Shown: positions 1 through 9,335, counted from the stretch's first letter. The stretch: 64,000 nucleotides of DNA from Rouxiella badensis (GCF_002093665.1 NZ_MRWE01000002.1:1-64000); one strand, 5' to 3'. The notes: generated from the sequence alone by a model not told the origin. Translations and numbers: made by a program.

Positions 1-206
1 ACCAACACCAATGGTTAACTGCCAAATAATATAAAATATTTATGATTTAGTATTTTTTTAATCCCGCGATGCATAAACCTCAATAATATCAATGATTCAA
101 AATGAGAGAGTGCTCGGTACAGGCCGGTTGATTTTTCACTATGCTTGGAGATGCCTTTTGTTTCACCTCATCCCATGCTATCAAAACAACAAGGAGTTCA
201 CCGGGT

Positions 207-1868
207 ATGTCTAACTTTTTTATGAACGACCGCAAGTCGCTGATTAATGACGTTATCGAAGGCGCTATCCTCACCACCCCTTACAAGAATCTGGCCAGAC
301 TTGACGTCGATTCGGCGATACGTGTCGTGGTGAGAAACGACTGGGACAAGAACAAGGTCGCCCTGATATCCGGCGGTGGTTCAGGCCACGAGCCCGCACA
401 CGTTGGGTTTGTCGGCAAAGGTATGCTGACCGCTGCCGTCTGCGGCGATGTTTTCGCCTCCCCGAGCGTAGACGCGGTGCTTAACGCTATCGTCGCTGTC
501 ACCGGTAAAGCAGGCTGTTTGCTGATCGTGAAGAACTATACCGGCGACCGTCTCAACTTTGGCCTGGCCGCCGAGAAAGCCAAAAATCTGGGCTATGACG
601 TTGATTTAGTCATGGTTTCAGACGACATCGCGCTCCCTGACAACAAACAGCCGCGCGGCATCGCCGGTACGGCGCTGGTGCACAAAGTGGCAGGCTATGC
701 GGCCGAACAGGGAAAATCACTTAAAGAGGTGACCCAACTTGCTCAGCAGGCCATCGACGCGACCTCGAGCATCGGCGTCGCGATGCATGGCTGTAATCTG
801 CCGGGCGACGGTGATGAAGAGGAGAACGACCGTATCGCTGCGGGGCACGTGGAGCTGGGGCTGGGCATTCACGGCGAGCCGGGAGTGTCGGTGCTGAAAA
901 CCCACAATAGCCAAAAGATAGTCAATACGCTGGTTGAGGCGCTGCAAAAGGGCCTGAAGAAAAAGGACAAACTGGCGTTGCTTATCAATAACCTGGGCGG
1001 TGTATCTCCGCTGGAGATGAACCAGATAACCAAAGAGCTGGCGCATTCTGGGCTGAAAAATGCCATAACTTATCTCATCGGTCCTGCGGCGCTGGTCAGT
1101 GCGCTGGACATGAAAGGCTTCTCACTGTCGGCCATCGTGCTCGACAGCACCATTGAAGAGGCACTGCTGGCCGAGGTCGAGGCAGCCGGCTGGCATCCGC
1201 CGGTGAAGTTTGAAAAAGTGCCGCTGCAGAAGGCGAAAAAAATCACTCAGAAGGTGAAAGTTAAATCCTCTGCCAACGCCGAGGTAGGCAAGGTGGTCAA
1301 GATCATCACCGAGACGCTGGTTTCGCTGGAAAGTGAGCTGAACAAGCTCGATGCCAAAGTGGGTGACGGTGACACAGGATCGACCTTTGCTTCAGGCGCC
1401 AAAGATATTCAGCAACAGAATGAAGGCAACAAGCTGCCGTTGAATGACCTGTCTGCGCTCTTCACCGTGGTGGGTGACCGGTTGGCTACCGTGATGGGCG
1501 GGTCAAGCGGCGTGCTGATGTCTATCTTCTTCACTGCCGCAGGGCAAAAGGTGGCGGAAGGCGGCAATCTGGCCCAGTCGCTGCTGTTTGGACTGGAAAG
1601 AATGAAGCACTACGGCGGGGCTGATTTGGGCGACAGAACCTTGATTGACGCTCTCCAGCCCGCGCTCGAGGCGCTCGACAAGAAGGCGGGAGACGTGAAG
1701 GGAGCCTCTAAGGCTGCGGCAAAAGGGGCCAAAGATACCGCCAGTATGAAAAAGGCCAATGCCGGTCGGTCGTCTTATCTGAACAGCAACAGCCTGAAAG
1801 GGGTTAAAGATCCCGGCGCGGTGGCGGTAGAAAAAGTCTTTGCCGCACTGTTGGAAATAAAAGGATAA
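207..1868 (+). CDS. dhaK: Dihydroxyacetone kinase, single-chain ATP-dependent (DhaK-DhaL fusion)
   Basis: Phosphorylates dihydroxyacetone to DHAP with ATP in the cytoplasm. The 553-residue protein has an N-terminal DhaK domain (about 1-330, with GGGSGHEPAH near residue 56 and the substrate-binding His222 in GIHGEPG). A linker near 345-375 leads to a C-terminal DhaL nucleotide domain (about 376-553) carrying the metal-binding motif DAKVGDGDTGSTF. This is the Citrobacter-type fused enzyme rather than the PTS-dependent three-subunit form. ATG 207 was chosen because AAGGAG (191-196) precedes it and the protein then starts like the Citrobacter kinase; an in-frame ATG at 141 would add 22 unrelated residues. 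No glycerol or DHA pathway partner is visible. It converges on the SulP gene across a shared terminator. Confidence 0.9.
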   Translation: MSNFFMNDRKSLINDVIEGAILTTPYKNLARLDVDSAIRVVVRNDWDKNKVALISGGGSGHEPAHVGFVGKGMLTAAVCGDVFASPSVDAVLNAIVAVTGKAGCLLIVKNYTGDRLNFGLAAEKAKNLGYDVDLVMVSDDIALPDNKQPRGIAGTALVHKVAGYAAEQGKSLKEVTQLAQQAIDATSSIGVAMHGCNLPGDGDEEENDRIAAGHVELGLGIHGEPGVSVLKTHNSQKIVNTLVEALQKGLKKKDKLALLINNLGGVSPLEMNQITKELAHSGLKNAITYLIGPAALVSALDMKGFSLSAIVLDSTIEEALLAEVEAAGWHPPVKFEKVPLQKAKKITQKVKVKSSANAEVGKVVKIITETLVSLESELNKLDAKVGDGDTGSTFASGAKDIQQQNEGNKLPLNDLSALFTVVGDRLATVMGGSSGVLMSIFFTAAGQKVAEGGNLAQSLLFGLERMKHYGGADLGDRTLIDALQPALEALDKKAGDVKGASKAAAKGAKDTASMKKANAGRSSYLNSNSLKGVKDPGAVAVEKVFAALLEIKG

Positions 1869-1874
1869 ACCCAA

Positions 1875-1900
1875 AAAGCCCCGATGCAACTCGGGGCTTT
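1875..1900. terminator. Bidirectional rho-independent terminator
   Basis: A perfect 10-bp stem (1875-1884 with 1891-1900) and a 6-nt loop has A-tracts on one side and T-tracts on the other. It lies between the convergent DHA kinase and SulP transporter genes and can serve both. Confidence 0.8.
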
Positions 1901-1907
1901 ACCTTTT

Positions 1908-3377
1908 CTAGCTCGGCCAACGGTCGAGAACGATTCCTCTATGCTCGGCCCTCGAGCCAAACTCCGCAAGCAGCGCTTTGACGTCGGGGTCCATATACCC
2001 CGCATTGTCATGCTCGACCCTGACCACGCTGTTGTCCGGGATTTCTGCCAGCAGGCTTTGCAGGCGCGGACTGTGCAGGAACGTCAGGTTCTGCTGAAAG
2101 CGCATCACGTAATGATTATCGTAGCGCGTCAGCTGTAGCGCATTGCTGTGACTCTTGTAAGTGCTGGTCAGCAGCTGCGCCAGCAAACCCATCCCGATAC
2201 CGACTAGCATGCCGAACACCATGATGCCGACAATGGTTGCGATGAAAGGCACAAACTGCGCCAGGCCAAGCTTCCACTGTGCTTTAAACAACTCGGGTGA
2301 GGCCAGTTTGTAGCCGGTATACAGCAGCACCGTCGCCAGACAGGCCAGCGGAATGGTATTAAGCATCTCGCTAAAGAATATGCCGCTCAGCAGGAGCAGA
2401 ATGCCGTGCAGCAGGATGGAGGTCTTACTGCGCGCCCCAGCGTTGACGTTAACCGAACTGCGCACGATGACTGCGGTAATCGGTAAGCCGCCGAGCAGAC
2501 CGCTGAGCATATTGCCAATGCCCTGCGCCCGCATCTCTTTATCCGAGCAGGGCGCGGGCGTTTGCTGCTTCAGTTTTTTTAGCGCTTCCTGGCTCAGCAG
2601 CGTCTCCAGGCTGGCGACCAGCGCCAGCGTAATCGCGACGACGTAAACGGAGGGATTGGTCCACGCACTCCAGTTTGGGCCTTCAAGCTGCGCGGTCAGT
2701 TCGCCGAAGCTGTCGAATGAGGGAAGCAAAATACGCGGCATGCCCTGAATACTCTCGGGGAAAAGGTTTCCGCCAAACACCACGGCAAGACTTCCCCACA
2801 GCACCGCCACCAATGGGCCAGGTACGTAGGTCAAAAATTTGTTCTTCTTGAAGGCAGGCGTTGCCCAAAGCCAGAGGATAAACAGCGAGACAAGTGCCAC
2901 GCCCGCGACTACCGGTGAGAGATGAAAAGAAGGATCGCCGAAGATGCCCCGTAGCCCTCTGTTTCCTTCATAGCCCAGTGCAACGGGGATCTGCTGGGTG
3001 ATGAGCAGCAGGCCAATCGCCGCCAGCATCCCCTGAATCACGCTGCCGGGGATCAGTCGGGCAAACCGCCCGGCCTTGATTATCCCGAAGACAATCTGCA
3101 ACGCCCCGGCCAGGATCAAGGCCAGCAGCAGGGAGGAGAAGGAGCCGAGGGTTTCCATGGCTCCAATGACGATGGTGACCAGCCCGGCTGCGGGTCCGCT
3201 CACCGCAAAACGCGACGGGCTCAACAGCGTGACCACCACGCCGCCTATCACGCCGGTTAGCAGGCCCACGAAAGGGGGCATGCCGCTGGCCTGAGCAATG
3301 CCCAGACTCAGCGGCAGGGCGACAAGGAAAACGACGATACCTGCGGGAATATCGTGACGAAGTGCGTTCAGATTCAT
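1908..3377 (-). CDS. SulP (SLC26-type) anion transporter, probable bicarbonate or sulfate permease
   Basis: Integral inner-membrane protein of 489 residues. The N-terminal signature (GIVVFLVALPLSLGIAQASG, then the SGPAAGLVTIV region) and about 10-12 hydrophobic segments are typical of SulP permeases. The last roughly 60 residues look like a short or degenerate STAS domain. The start overlaps the stop of the upstream beta-carbonic anhydrase by 4 nt, so the two are translationally coupled. That pairing suggests bicarbonate as a substrate, as in BicA-like SulP/carbonic anhydrase modules. Substrate assignment is inference; sulfate, fumarate or other dicarboxylates remain possible. Confidence 0.85.
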   Translation of the reverse strand: MNLNALRHDIPAGIVVFLVALPLSLGIAQASGMPPFVGLLTGVIGGVVVTLLSPSRFAVSGPAAGLVTIVIGAMETLGSFSSLLLALILAGALQIVFGIIKAGRFARLIPGSVIQGMLAAIGLLLITQQIPVALGYEGNRGLRGIFGDPSFHLSPVVAGVALVSLFILWLWATPAFKKNKFLTYVPGPLVAVLWGSLAVVFGGNLFPESIQGMPRILLPSFDSFGELTAQLEGPNWSAWTNPSVYVVAITLALVASLETLLSQEALKKLKQQTPAPCSDKEMRAQGIGNMLSGLLGGLPITAVIVRSSVNVNAGARSKTSILLHGILLLLSGIFFSEMLNTIPLACLATVLLYTGYKLASPELFKAQWKLGLAQFVPFIATIVGIMVFGMLVGIGMGLLAQLLTSTYKSHSNALQLTRYDNHYVMRFQQNLTFLHSPRLQSLLAEIPDNSVVRVEHDNAGYMDPDVKALLAEFGSRAEHRGIVLDRWPS

Positions 3378-4003
3378 GATGCGCCCTCTGCTGTGCTTTG
3401 ATGCACCAGCTCTTTGAGATGTCCGCTGTGCAGATCATACACACAGCCAAATATGTTGAGAGTATGGCCCTGAGCCCAGCGTTGTTGCACCGGTGCGGTG
3501 GCCGTCAGGTTGGCAAACTGGGTTAGCACGTTGGCTTCCACCAGGCGATCCTGCCGCGTGCTTTCGTCCTGTGTGGGGTCTGGCGAAGGGTTCAGGCTCT
3601 CGCTCAATGCCTGGCGAAGCAGACCAATACGTCGGGAGAGGGCGTTATCCTGTGCAGCCAGCGGCATATCGGGGAGTGCGCTGGCAGCTTGCACGCCGCC
3701 GCAGCCGTAATGGCCGCACAGGATAATTGCGGAGATTTTGAGGTATTCGAGCGCATATTGCAGCACGCTAAGCAGGTTATCGTCATCGCTGACCACCATA
3801 TTGGCGATATTGCGATGCACGAACAGCTCGCCCGGGTGGGAACCGGTGAGCACTTCGGCAGGGACTCGGCTATCTGAACAGCCTATCCATAGCGAATGAG
3901 GCTGCTGCGGCTGGGCCGTTTGTTCAAAGTACTTGGGACTGCATTGGCGCTGCATCAGCGCCCAACTTCGATTGCGAGCCAGCAGGGGTTTTAAGGTTGT
4001 CAC
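3374..4003 (-). CDS. Beta-class carbonic anhydrase
   Basis: Interconverts CO2 and bicarbonate in the cytoplasm. The 209-residue protein has the full beta-CA zinc set: Cys42 and Asp44 in the CSDSR motif, and His98 and Cys101 in HYGCGG. The HRNIAN motif near residue 63 is also present. It is the first gene of a two-gene unit with the SulP transporter. The ATG at 4003 is preceded by a purine-rich stretch (minus-strand AGAGAGAAGC). It resembles Can/CynT enzymes, but it is not linked to cyanase genes here, so no symbol is given. Confidence 0.93.
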   Translation of the reverse strand: MTTLKPLLARNRSWALMQRQCSPKYFEQTAQPQQPHSLWIGCSDSRVPAEVLTGSHPGELFVHRNIANMVVSDDDNLLSVLQYALEYLKISAIILCGHYGCGGVQAASALPDMPLAAQDNALSRRIGLLRQALSESLNPSPDPTQDESTRQDRLVEANVLTQFANLTATAPVQQRWAQGHTLNIFGCVYDLHSGHLKELVHQSTAEGAS

Positions 4004-4401
4004 GATGTGCTTCTCTCTGTCAGGGGAAAAGACGGCAATGGGCCGCTCGTCCGGTGGCTATCAACGTTTAAAGATTTACTACCTTTAATTACGACTGGAA
4101 GCTTCTTGATACATTTTTTAACAGATTAGACGGCATCAATGCCTTAGGACAATCCCCTGTTTTGGATCCCCCTCGCAGCAATTAGATAAAATTTGTGAAT
4201 GTATTCGCGCTAATCTCTGTGATTTCAGGCCTTGAACAAAGATTATCCATCAATTTGGCTTAACTTATTTTCTGATGAAAATTACAGTTCTTTGCAAAAC
4301 GAAACCAAAACCGGACATTAAATGCTCTGCAAAGTGGTGCGCGATGAGAAAAATTGCTATATGCTACTAGTTATCATTATCAGTTAACTGAGGGCAGCAT
4401 C
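4004..4401. other. Intergenic region with divergent promoters
   Basis: About 400 nt between the carbonic anhydrase gene (minus) and the DUF1435 gene (plus). It is AT-rich with no credible ORF. The only specific element recognised is a Fur-box-like sequence at its right end, listed separately. Confidence 0.5.
4363..4381 (+). promoter_or_regulatory. Fur-box-like operator
   Basis: GCTACTAGTTATCATTATC matches the 19-bp Fur consensus GATAATGATAATCATTATC at 14 of 19 positions, including an unbroken right half of nine bases. It lies 21-39 nt upstream of the ATG at 4402, next to the TATATG promoter-like sequence at about 4359. In E. coli the syntenic yjjZ lies beside the Fur-controlled fhuF, so iron control here is plausible. 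Counting was by eye. Confidence 0.45.
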
Positions 4402-4686
4402 ATGATTGCAGCGATAGTTACGGCGTGCGGATTGTGGGGAGTCAGTTGGTGTCTCGGAAAACGTCTTTCTAGCGCCTGGGGCGTTCTATTGCCCTGCGCG
4501 CTGCTGCCCATTCTGGCGCTGGCCAATATGACGCTGGAACAGCTCAGGTATCTGGTGATTATCGCGATGCTGGCAACGCTGGTGATGTTGCTTAACGGAA
4601 CGTGGCGTCACTACGTCCTGCTGCCATCATTCGTGGCGCTGGCGGGTGGACTGGCGGCGATATCGGTGAACTTTAATTTGATGTAA
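4402..4686 (+). CDS. yjjZ: DUF1435 family small inner-membrane protein (YjjZ-like)
   Basis: 94-residue hydrophobic protein with about three membrane segments and the conserved core SAWGVLLPCALLP followed by WRHYVLLPSFVALAGG, which I recognise from YjjZ/DUF1435. Function is unknown. The start at 4402 follows TGAGGG with about 8 nt spacing; an upstream in-frame ATG at 4354 would run through the promoter-like and Fur-like sequence. Position beside tRNA-Leu genes and close to rsmC agrees with the E. coli arrangement. The Fur-like site suggests an iron-limitation gene. fhuF itself is not present in the window. Confidence 0.65.
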   Translation: MIAAIVTACGLWGVSWCLGKRLSSAWGVLLPCALLPILALANMTLEQLRYLVIIAMLATLVMLLNGTWRHYVLLPSFVALAGGLAAISVNFNLM

Positions 4687-4803
4687 CAATGCAGAATATA
4701 GAGCTTTTTGGGATTATCTAAAAAGATTGGCTTATCGAACAAAGGATTGTACTGAGGGAGTTTTACAACAAGGGAATATCAGGGAGGGATTACAGGAGTC
4801 ATC

Positions 4804-4890
4804 TGGTGCGAAGAGAGGGACTTGAACCCTCACGTCCGTAAGGACACTAACACCTGAAGCTAGCGCGTCTACCAATTCCGCCACCTTCGC
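4804..4890 (-). tRNA. tRNA-Leu (anticodon CAG)
   Basis: On the minus strand this is an 87-nt class II tRNA beginning GCGAAGGTGGCGGAATTGG, with an encoded 3' CCA. The anticodon arm is CTAGC-TTCAGGT-GTTAG, so the anticodon is CAG, reading CUG. The long variable arm and the TTCAAGTC T-loop are clear. The E. coli equivalents are the leuQPV genes in the same neighbourhood. Confidence 0.97.
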
Positions 4891-4937
4891 ACAAATGATT
4901 ACTCTTACTGCTTATTAACATCGTTCATACATCACAG

Positions 4938-5024
4938 TGGTGCGAAGAGAGGGACTTGAACCCTCACGTCCGTAAGAACACTAACACCTGAAGCTAGCGC
5001 GTCTACCAATTCCGCCACCTTCGC
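4938..5024 (-). tRNA. tRNA-Leu (anticodon CAG), second copy
   Basis: Tandem copy of the tRNA at 4804-4890 with a 47-nt spacer, same length, same anticodon and encoded CCA. It differs by one base in the variable arm (plus strand GTAAGAACAC instead of GTAAGGACAC), turning a G-C pair into a G-U wobble. It is transcribed first; both are probably one transcript starting near 5100. Confidence 0.97.
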
Positions 5025-5225
5025 GATCCGTTTCTTGTCACATAGATTTCGTCTATACGACTAAGACAACCACGGGGCCGAATTCTAGAGATTTTCGCGA
5101 GGGCGTCAATACTTATTTCTTCTATTAGCGGTGATTGTTGTAAAAAACAGCAAATCAGAGCCGAATTAGCCATTTCGAGACGAGATAGCGCGTTTATCGT
5201 TGGTTTTATGAACGTTTATTTTTTG

Positions 5226-6119
5226 CTACAGCCTCGAAAAGAGTTCGATGAGCCAGTCAAGCAGCACCCGAACGCGGGGGGCGAGAAAACGCCCCGGTGG
5301 ATACATAATGTACAATGGCATCGGGGGCGGTATAAATTCAGGTAGCACCTCGACCAACTCTCCTCTCGCCAGACTCTGACTGACGACCTGCCTCGAGGTC
5401 TGTATCAGCCCATAGCCCGCTTTTGCGGCCGCGATATAGGCATCTGCCCCGCTGACCACCAGACTGTTCGCCATCTGCACTGTCTGCGTCTTCTTGTTAA
5501 CCACAAATTCCAGCTGTGACTCTGGGCGCTGGTGGGCAAAGAAATAGCCCACGGCCTGATGCTTGCCGAGTTCCATCAGTGTCTGAGGCTGGCCACAGCG
5601 CGCAAGATAGTCTCTCGACGCACAGGTCGTCTGGGCCAGCATGGCAATTGGGCGCGACTGCAGGTTCTCACTCTCGCCCGGCCAGGCGCGGATCACGCAG
5701 TCAACGCCCTGATGCAGCATATCGACGGCGTTGTCGTTGGCGCTCAAGGTCAGATTAATGTGGGGATACCGTGCAGAAAAGTCCGGCAGTGCAGGTAACA
5801 CAATTTCACGCGCCACGGAATGCGGCATGTCGATGCGCACATTGCCTTCAGGCTGAAGTTTTCGATGGGCAAACAGGTTATCGGCCTCGTCAAACGCCGA
5901 GATTAACTGGAGGCAGCGCTGATAATACAGTTCGCCCTCTTCGGTGATTTTTACCTGCCGCGTGGTGCGCAGGAAAAGTCGCACACCGAGGCGTTGCTCG
6001 AGGTTTTTGAGCGTCGTGCTGACCGTTGCGCGCGGCAGCTCAAGATCTTCTGCTGCGCGACTAAAACTGCCTAACTCGGTGATGCGAATAAAGATCCGCA
6101 TAGCCTGAATCTGATCCAC
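5226..6119 (-). CDS. LysR-family transcriptional regulator
   Basis: 297 residues. The N-terminal winged helix-turn-helix (residues about 1-60, MDQIQAMRIFIRITELGSFS then LPRATVSTTLKNLEQRLGVRLF) is followed by a LysR substrate-binding domain. It is transcribed divergently from the aldo/keto reductase at 6241 across 121 nt, the usual arrangement for a LysR regulator controlling its neighbour. The effector is unknown. It belongs to the broad YafC/DmlR-like group by its N-terminal wording, but I cannot assign an orthologue. Confidence 0.88.
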   Translation of the reverse strand: MDQIQAMRIFIRITELGSFSRAAEDLELPRATVSTTLKNLEQRLGVRLFLRTTRQVKITEEGELYYQRCLQLISAFDEADNLFAHRKLQPEGNVRIDMPHSVAREIVLPALPDFSARYPHINLTLSANDNAVDMLHQGVDCVIRAWPGESENLQSRPIAMLAQTTCASRDYLARCGQPQTLMELGKHQAVGYFFAHQRPESQLEFVVNKKTQTVQMANSLVVSGADAYIAAAKAGYGLIQTSRQVVSQSLARGELVEVLPEFIPPPMPLYIMYPPGRFLAPRVRVLLDWLIELFSRL

Positions 6120-6240
6120 GAAGAGCCTTTTTAATTGGTTGCGATTTATGAACAGTGTTGCACAAATCGGCGTATTTATCTTTATGGCTTAAACAACCAA
6201 ACTTCTTTCCATCTTCTGAAACAGGGTTAAGGAAAGCATA

Positions 6241-7233
6241 ATGAAACAACGTCAATTAGGTAAAAACGGTCCGATGGTTTCAGCTTTAGGGCTCGGTTGC
6301 ATGGGAATGAGCGAGTTTTACACTCAGGGCATGGACGAAAAAGAGTCGCTGGCGACGCTGGACCGCGCCATTGAGCTTGGGGTTACTTTGTTTGATACCG
6401 CCGACGTTTATGGTCCGCATACCAATGAGGAGCTGCTCGGCAGGGCATTGCAAGGGCGTCGTAATCAGGTCTTTCTGGCGACTAAATTCGGCATCGTTCG
6501 TGACTCGGCCAACCCGTTGGCACGAGGCTCCAACGGGCATCCTGACTACATCCGAAAATCGGTCGAGGGCAGCCTCAAGCGCCTTAATACCGACGTGATT
6601 GACCTCTATTATCAGCATCGTGCCGATCCGAGCGTACCGGTTGAAGACAGCGTTGGTGCGATGGCGGATCTGGTGCGTGAGGGCAAGATTCGTTACCTCG
6701 GGTTGAGTGAAGTCTCGGCGGCCACGCTTGAACGAGCGCACAAAGTGCATCCGATTAGCGCCTTGCAGACTGAGTATTCGCTGTGGAGTCGTGAGGTCGA
6801 AGAAAGTGTTCTGCCTGCCTGTGCACGTCTGGGCATCGCCTTTGTGCCCTACAGCCCGTTAGGTCGTGGATTTTTGACTGGCGCTATTCGCACGCCGGAC
6901 GATTTTGCCGACAACGACTTCCGCAAAGGCAATCCGCGTTTTCAGGGGGAGAATTTTGCCAAAAACCTGCATCTGGTTGACAAGATAGTGGAAATTGCCA
7001 GAGAGAAAGGCGTTAAGCCTTCCCAGCTGGCATTGGCGTGGGTATTGGCACAGGGAGAAAACGTTGTGCCCATCCCGGGAACTAAGCGTCGCACTTATTT
7101 AGAAGAGAACATCGCCGCGCTTGATGTCATCCTGAATGAAGCCGAACTCGCGGCGATCGATGCGGCCTTCCCGCAGAATGCCGCCGTGGGGGAAAGATAC
7201 GCTCACGACGTCATGCAACTGATTAATAGCTGA
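6241..7233 (+). CDS. Aldo/keto reductase
   Basis: 330-residue cytoplasmic NADPH-dependent reductase of the AKR fold. The catalytic tetrad is visible as Asp52 (FDTAD), Tyr57 (DVYGPH), Lys82 (ATKFG) and His126 (YYQHR). The cofactor-binding end [16 protein letters not shown] is present. A good ribosome site (AAGGAAAG) lies just before ATG 6241. The sequence is closest in style to the bacterial AKR13-type enzymes annotated as general aldehyde reductases. It probably belongs to the regulon of the divergent LysR gene; the substrate is unknown. Confidence 0.9.
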   Translation: MKQRQLGKNGPMVSALGLGCMGMSEFYTQGMDEKESLATLDRAIELGVTLFDTADVYGPHTNEELLGRALQGRRNQVFLATKFGIVRDSANPLARGSNGHPDYIRKSVEGSLKRLNTDVIDLYYQHRADPSVPVEDSVGAMADLVREGKIRYLGLSEVSAATLERAHKVHPISALQTEYSLWSREVEESVLPACARLGIAFVPYSPLGRGFLTGAIRTPDDFADNDFRKGNPRFQGENFAKNLHLVDKIVEIAREKGVKPSQLALAWVLAQGENVVPIPGTKRRTYLEENIAALDVILNEAELAAIDAAFPQNAAVGERYAHDVMQLINS

Positions 7234-7350
7234 ATCTTTCAAACTACAGCAGGTTGGCGGCTTTCGGTTATCCCAGTGGCTGACTTATGTCAGCGCCTGG
7301 AGATTGCTCCCGTTGCCGCCTCTCTGTCGCGTTAAGCTATTACGGGGGAA

Positions 7351-8397
7351 TTAACGCTTTTTCTTCTTCACGTCGCGCGGTGGGCGGCCACGAGTGGCTT
7401 CGTACACCTTGAAACGACCATTCTGCGCCAGCACTTCATGGCTGCCGAAGGTGGCATCCAGCAGGGCGGCGTAAGGCAGGAAGGCGTTAGCCACGATGCG
7501 CAGTTTGCCGCCGATGTTCAGGTGGTTTACGGCCCCGCGGATCAGCTGCTCGGCCGCGTGAAGGCTGGTCTGTAAGCCCTCGTGGAACGGCGGGTTGGAG
7601 ATAATCATGTCGAAACGCCCGGTAATGTCGGAATAGACGTTACTGGCTATCACCTCACCCGTAAGCCCGTTCGCCTCGAGCGTTGCCTTACTGGCTGCCA
7701 GCGCAGGGGCACTCACGTCACTCAGGGTAACTTTCATCTTCGGTGAGTAGGTCGCCAGCACCGACGCCAGAACGCCTGAACCACTGGCGATATCCAGCAC
7801 TTTACCTTTGATTGGCTCTTCGAAGCTGTTGATCAGCAACAGGCTGCCGCTGTCCAGGCCTTCACGGCTAAACACGCCCGGCAGGGTCTTGATGGTGACT
7901 TCTTCAACCATGTAGGTCTGCCACCAGTCTTCTGCATCAAACTCTGGCTGTTTTTCAAGACGGCCGTGATACAGGCCACAGCGGCGGGCGCTGTCGACTT
8001 TATCGAGCTGGCAAATCTCTCCCAGGATCTCTTCTGCGCTGCGGACTCCGCTGCGGTTTTCACCCACCACGAAGACGTCAATGCCGACAGGTAGTTGGGA
8101 AAGCAGGTTGAAAAGCTGGAACTTGGCTTCCTGTTTGCTCTTTGGCCAGTAGTAGACAAGCATATCGCTCGACGCGATAAACTCGGCATCCGCGACCAGA
8201 CCAAACTGCACGTCCTCTTTCATCGAGGCGTTGAGCATCTGCCAGTGGTGGTATTGGTTGGTGTGGACTCGCACACTTTCGGCGTCGAAATCGGCCGGCA
8301 GGTCATCTTGTAAATCACCGGCGAACAGGACGCGGCGGCCAATAAAATCATCGCTATGGCGCAGTATGACTTCACTGGCCGGGGTTAATGCTGACAT
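7351..8397 (-). CDS. rsmC: 16S rRNA (guanine-1207-N2)-methyltransferase RsmC
   Basis: Makes m2G1207 in 16S rRNA of the 30S subunit, using SAM. It has 348 residues and starts [18 protein letters not shown], as in E. coli RsmC. It has the duplicated methyltransferase architecture: an inactive N-terminal half and a C-terminal catalytic half with a SAM motif ([13 protein letters not shown]) and the catalytic NPPF ([11 protein letters not shown]). The frame is open to 8619, but the start at 8397 fits the family and leaves room for the divergent holD promoter. The C-terminal tail is basic ([11 protein letters not shown]). Confidence 0.95.
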   Translation of the reverse strand: MSALTPASEVILRHSDDFIGRRVLFAGDLQDDLPADFDAESVRVHTNQYHHWQMLNASMKEDVQFGLVADAEFIASSDMLVYYWPKSKQEAKFQLFNLLSQLPVGIDVFVVGENRSGVRSAEEILGEICQLDKVDSARRCGLYHGRLEKQPEFDAEDWWQTYMVEEVTIKTLPGVFSREGLDSGSLLLINSFEEPIKGKVLDIASGSGVLASVLATYSPKMKVTLSDVSAPALAASKATLEANGLTGEVIASNVYSDITGRFDMIISNPPFHEGLQTSLHAAEQLIRGAVNHLNIGGKLRIVANAFLPYAALLDATFGSHEVLAQNGRFKVYEATRGRPPRDVKKKKR

Positions 8398-8509
8398 CAG
8401 ATAAGGCTCCTCAGGAATATGGGGCGCATTATAGAGGTTTATTGGCGCAGGTTCGATGTGTTTGCTAGCATAGCGCGCTATAAGAGTCGCCGACGGGCAG
8501 GAAAAAAGC

Positions 8510-8941
8510 ATGGCAACAAGACGAGACTGGCTATTACAGCAGCTGGGAATTACCCAGTGGGCGCTGCGACGCCCCACGGTTTTACAGGGTGAGGTCGCCG
8601 TCAGTTTGCCTGAGCACACGCAGCTGTTAATTGTTGCCGACGTGCTGCCGCCTGAAGGTAACTCACTGGTTAATGACGTGATTCGCAGCCTAAGCCTGCA
8701 TCCCTCGCAGGTTTACTGCCTGCAAACGGATCAGGTTGCGATGCTGCCTGAAGACACGCACTGCAATACCTGGCGACTGGGCATCAGCGAACCTTTGACG
8801 GTCGCCGGTGCGCAGTTATACAGCCCGGCGCTGGCCGAGCTTTCTCAAGACGCTGGGGCGAAACGCGCGCTCTGGCAGCAGATTTGTGAAAATGAACAAC
8901 ATTTCTACCCTGACAGCCGCGGATCTGACGCGCGCCTTTGA
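8510..8941 (+). CDS. holD: DNA polymerase III psi subunit
   Basis: The psi subunit of the clamp-loader complex bridges chi and SSB to the polymerase. The 143-residue protein is recognisable from [22 protein letters not shown] and the C-terminal ALWQQIC motif. It is divergent from rsmC and overlaps rimI by 50 nt in a different frame. That overlap makes it slightly longer at the C terminus than the E. coli protein (137 residues). Confidence 0.94.
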   Translation: MATRRDWLLQQLGITQWALRRPTVLQGEVAVSLPEHTQLLIVADVLPPEGNSLVNDVIRSLSLHPSQVYCLQTDQVAMLPEDTHCNTWRLGISEPLTVAGAQLYSPALAELSQDAGAKRALWQQICENEQHFYPDSRGSDARL

Positions 8942-9335
8942 GATTGAACAAGCCAGTCACGCCTTTCCCTGGAGTGAAAAAACCTTTGCCACCAATCAGG
9001 GGGAGCGTTATCTCAATCTTAAGCTCGAACGGCAGGGCAAGATGGTGGGGTTTGCTATCGTGCAGACGGTACTCGACGAGGCCACGCTGTTTAACATCGC
9101 TATCGACCCGGCGTATCAGCGTCAGGGATTAGGCCGTTTACTGCTGGAAGAAGTGCTGGCGCAGCTTGAGCCGCGCGACATCTTTACCCTGTGGCTTGAG
9201 GTGCGGGCGTCGAATCGTGGCGCTATCTCGCTGTATGAAAGCATGGGGTTCAATGAGGTCTCGATTCGCCGTAATTACTATCCTGCGGCGGCGGGGCGGG
9301 AAGATGCCATCATCATGGCGCTGCCTTTAGGATAA
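8892..9335 (+). CDS. rimI: Ribosomal protein S18 N-alpha-acetyltransferase RimI
   Basis: GNAT-family acetyltransferase that modifies the N-terminal Ala of ribosomal protein S18. 147 residues; HAFPWSEKTFATNQGERYLN and the acetyl-CoA motif QRQGLGRLLLEE are diagnostic. The start at 8892 gives MNNISTL, matching the known N terminus (MNTISSL in E. coli). The reading frame is open further upstream inside holD but without family similarity. It is translationally coupled to holD through the overlap and followed by a strong terminator. Confidence 0.95.
   Translation: MNNISTLTAADLTRAFEIEQASHAFPWSEKTFATNQGERYLNLKLERQGKMVGFAIVQTVLDEATLFNIAIDPAYQRQGLGRLLLEEVLAQLEPRDIFTLWLEVRASNRGAISLYESMGFNEVSIRRNYYPAAAGREDAIIMALPLG

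Noticed and set aside
1-206. Fragment of a gene upstream of the dihydroxyacetone kinase
   Set aside because: The first 200 nt are AT-rich with no open frame resembling a known protein; considered promoter region only.
1884-2138. 84-codon plus-strand ORF opposite the 3' end of the SulP gene
   Set aside because: It begins inside the terminator and is antisense to a clear family gene; a shadow frame.
4804-5024. Tandem tRNA genes as an attachment site for an integrated element
   Set aside because: No integrase or phage gene lies on either side and no repeated 3' tRNA fragment was seen elsewhere in the window.
6135-6200. Seven-base inverted repeat TTGGTTG / CAACCAA in the LysR-aldo/keto reductase gap as an operator
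   Set aside because: The arms are 52 nt apart and short enough to arise by chance; a LysR T-N11-A site was not convincingly found.
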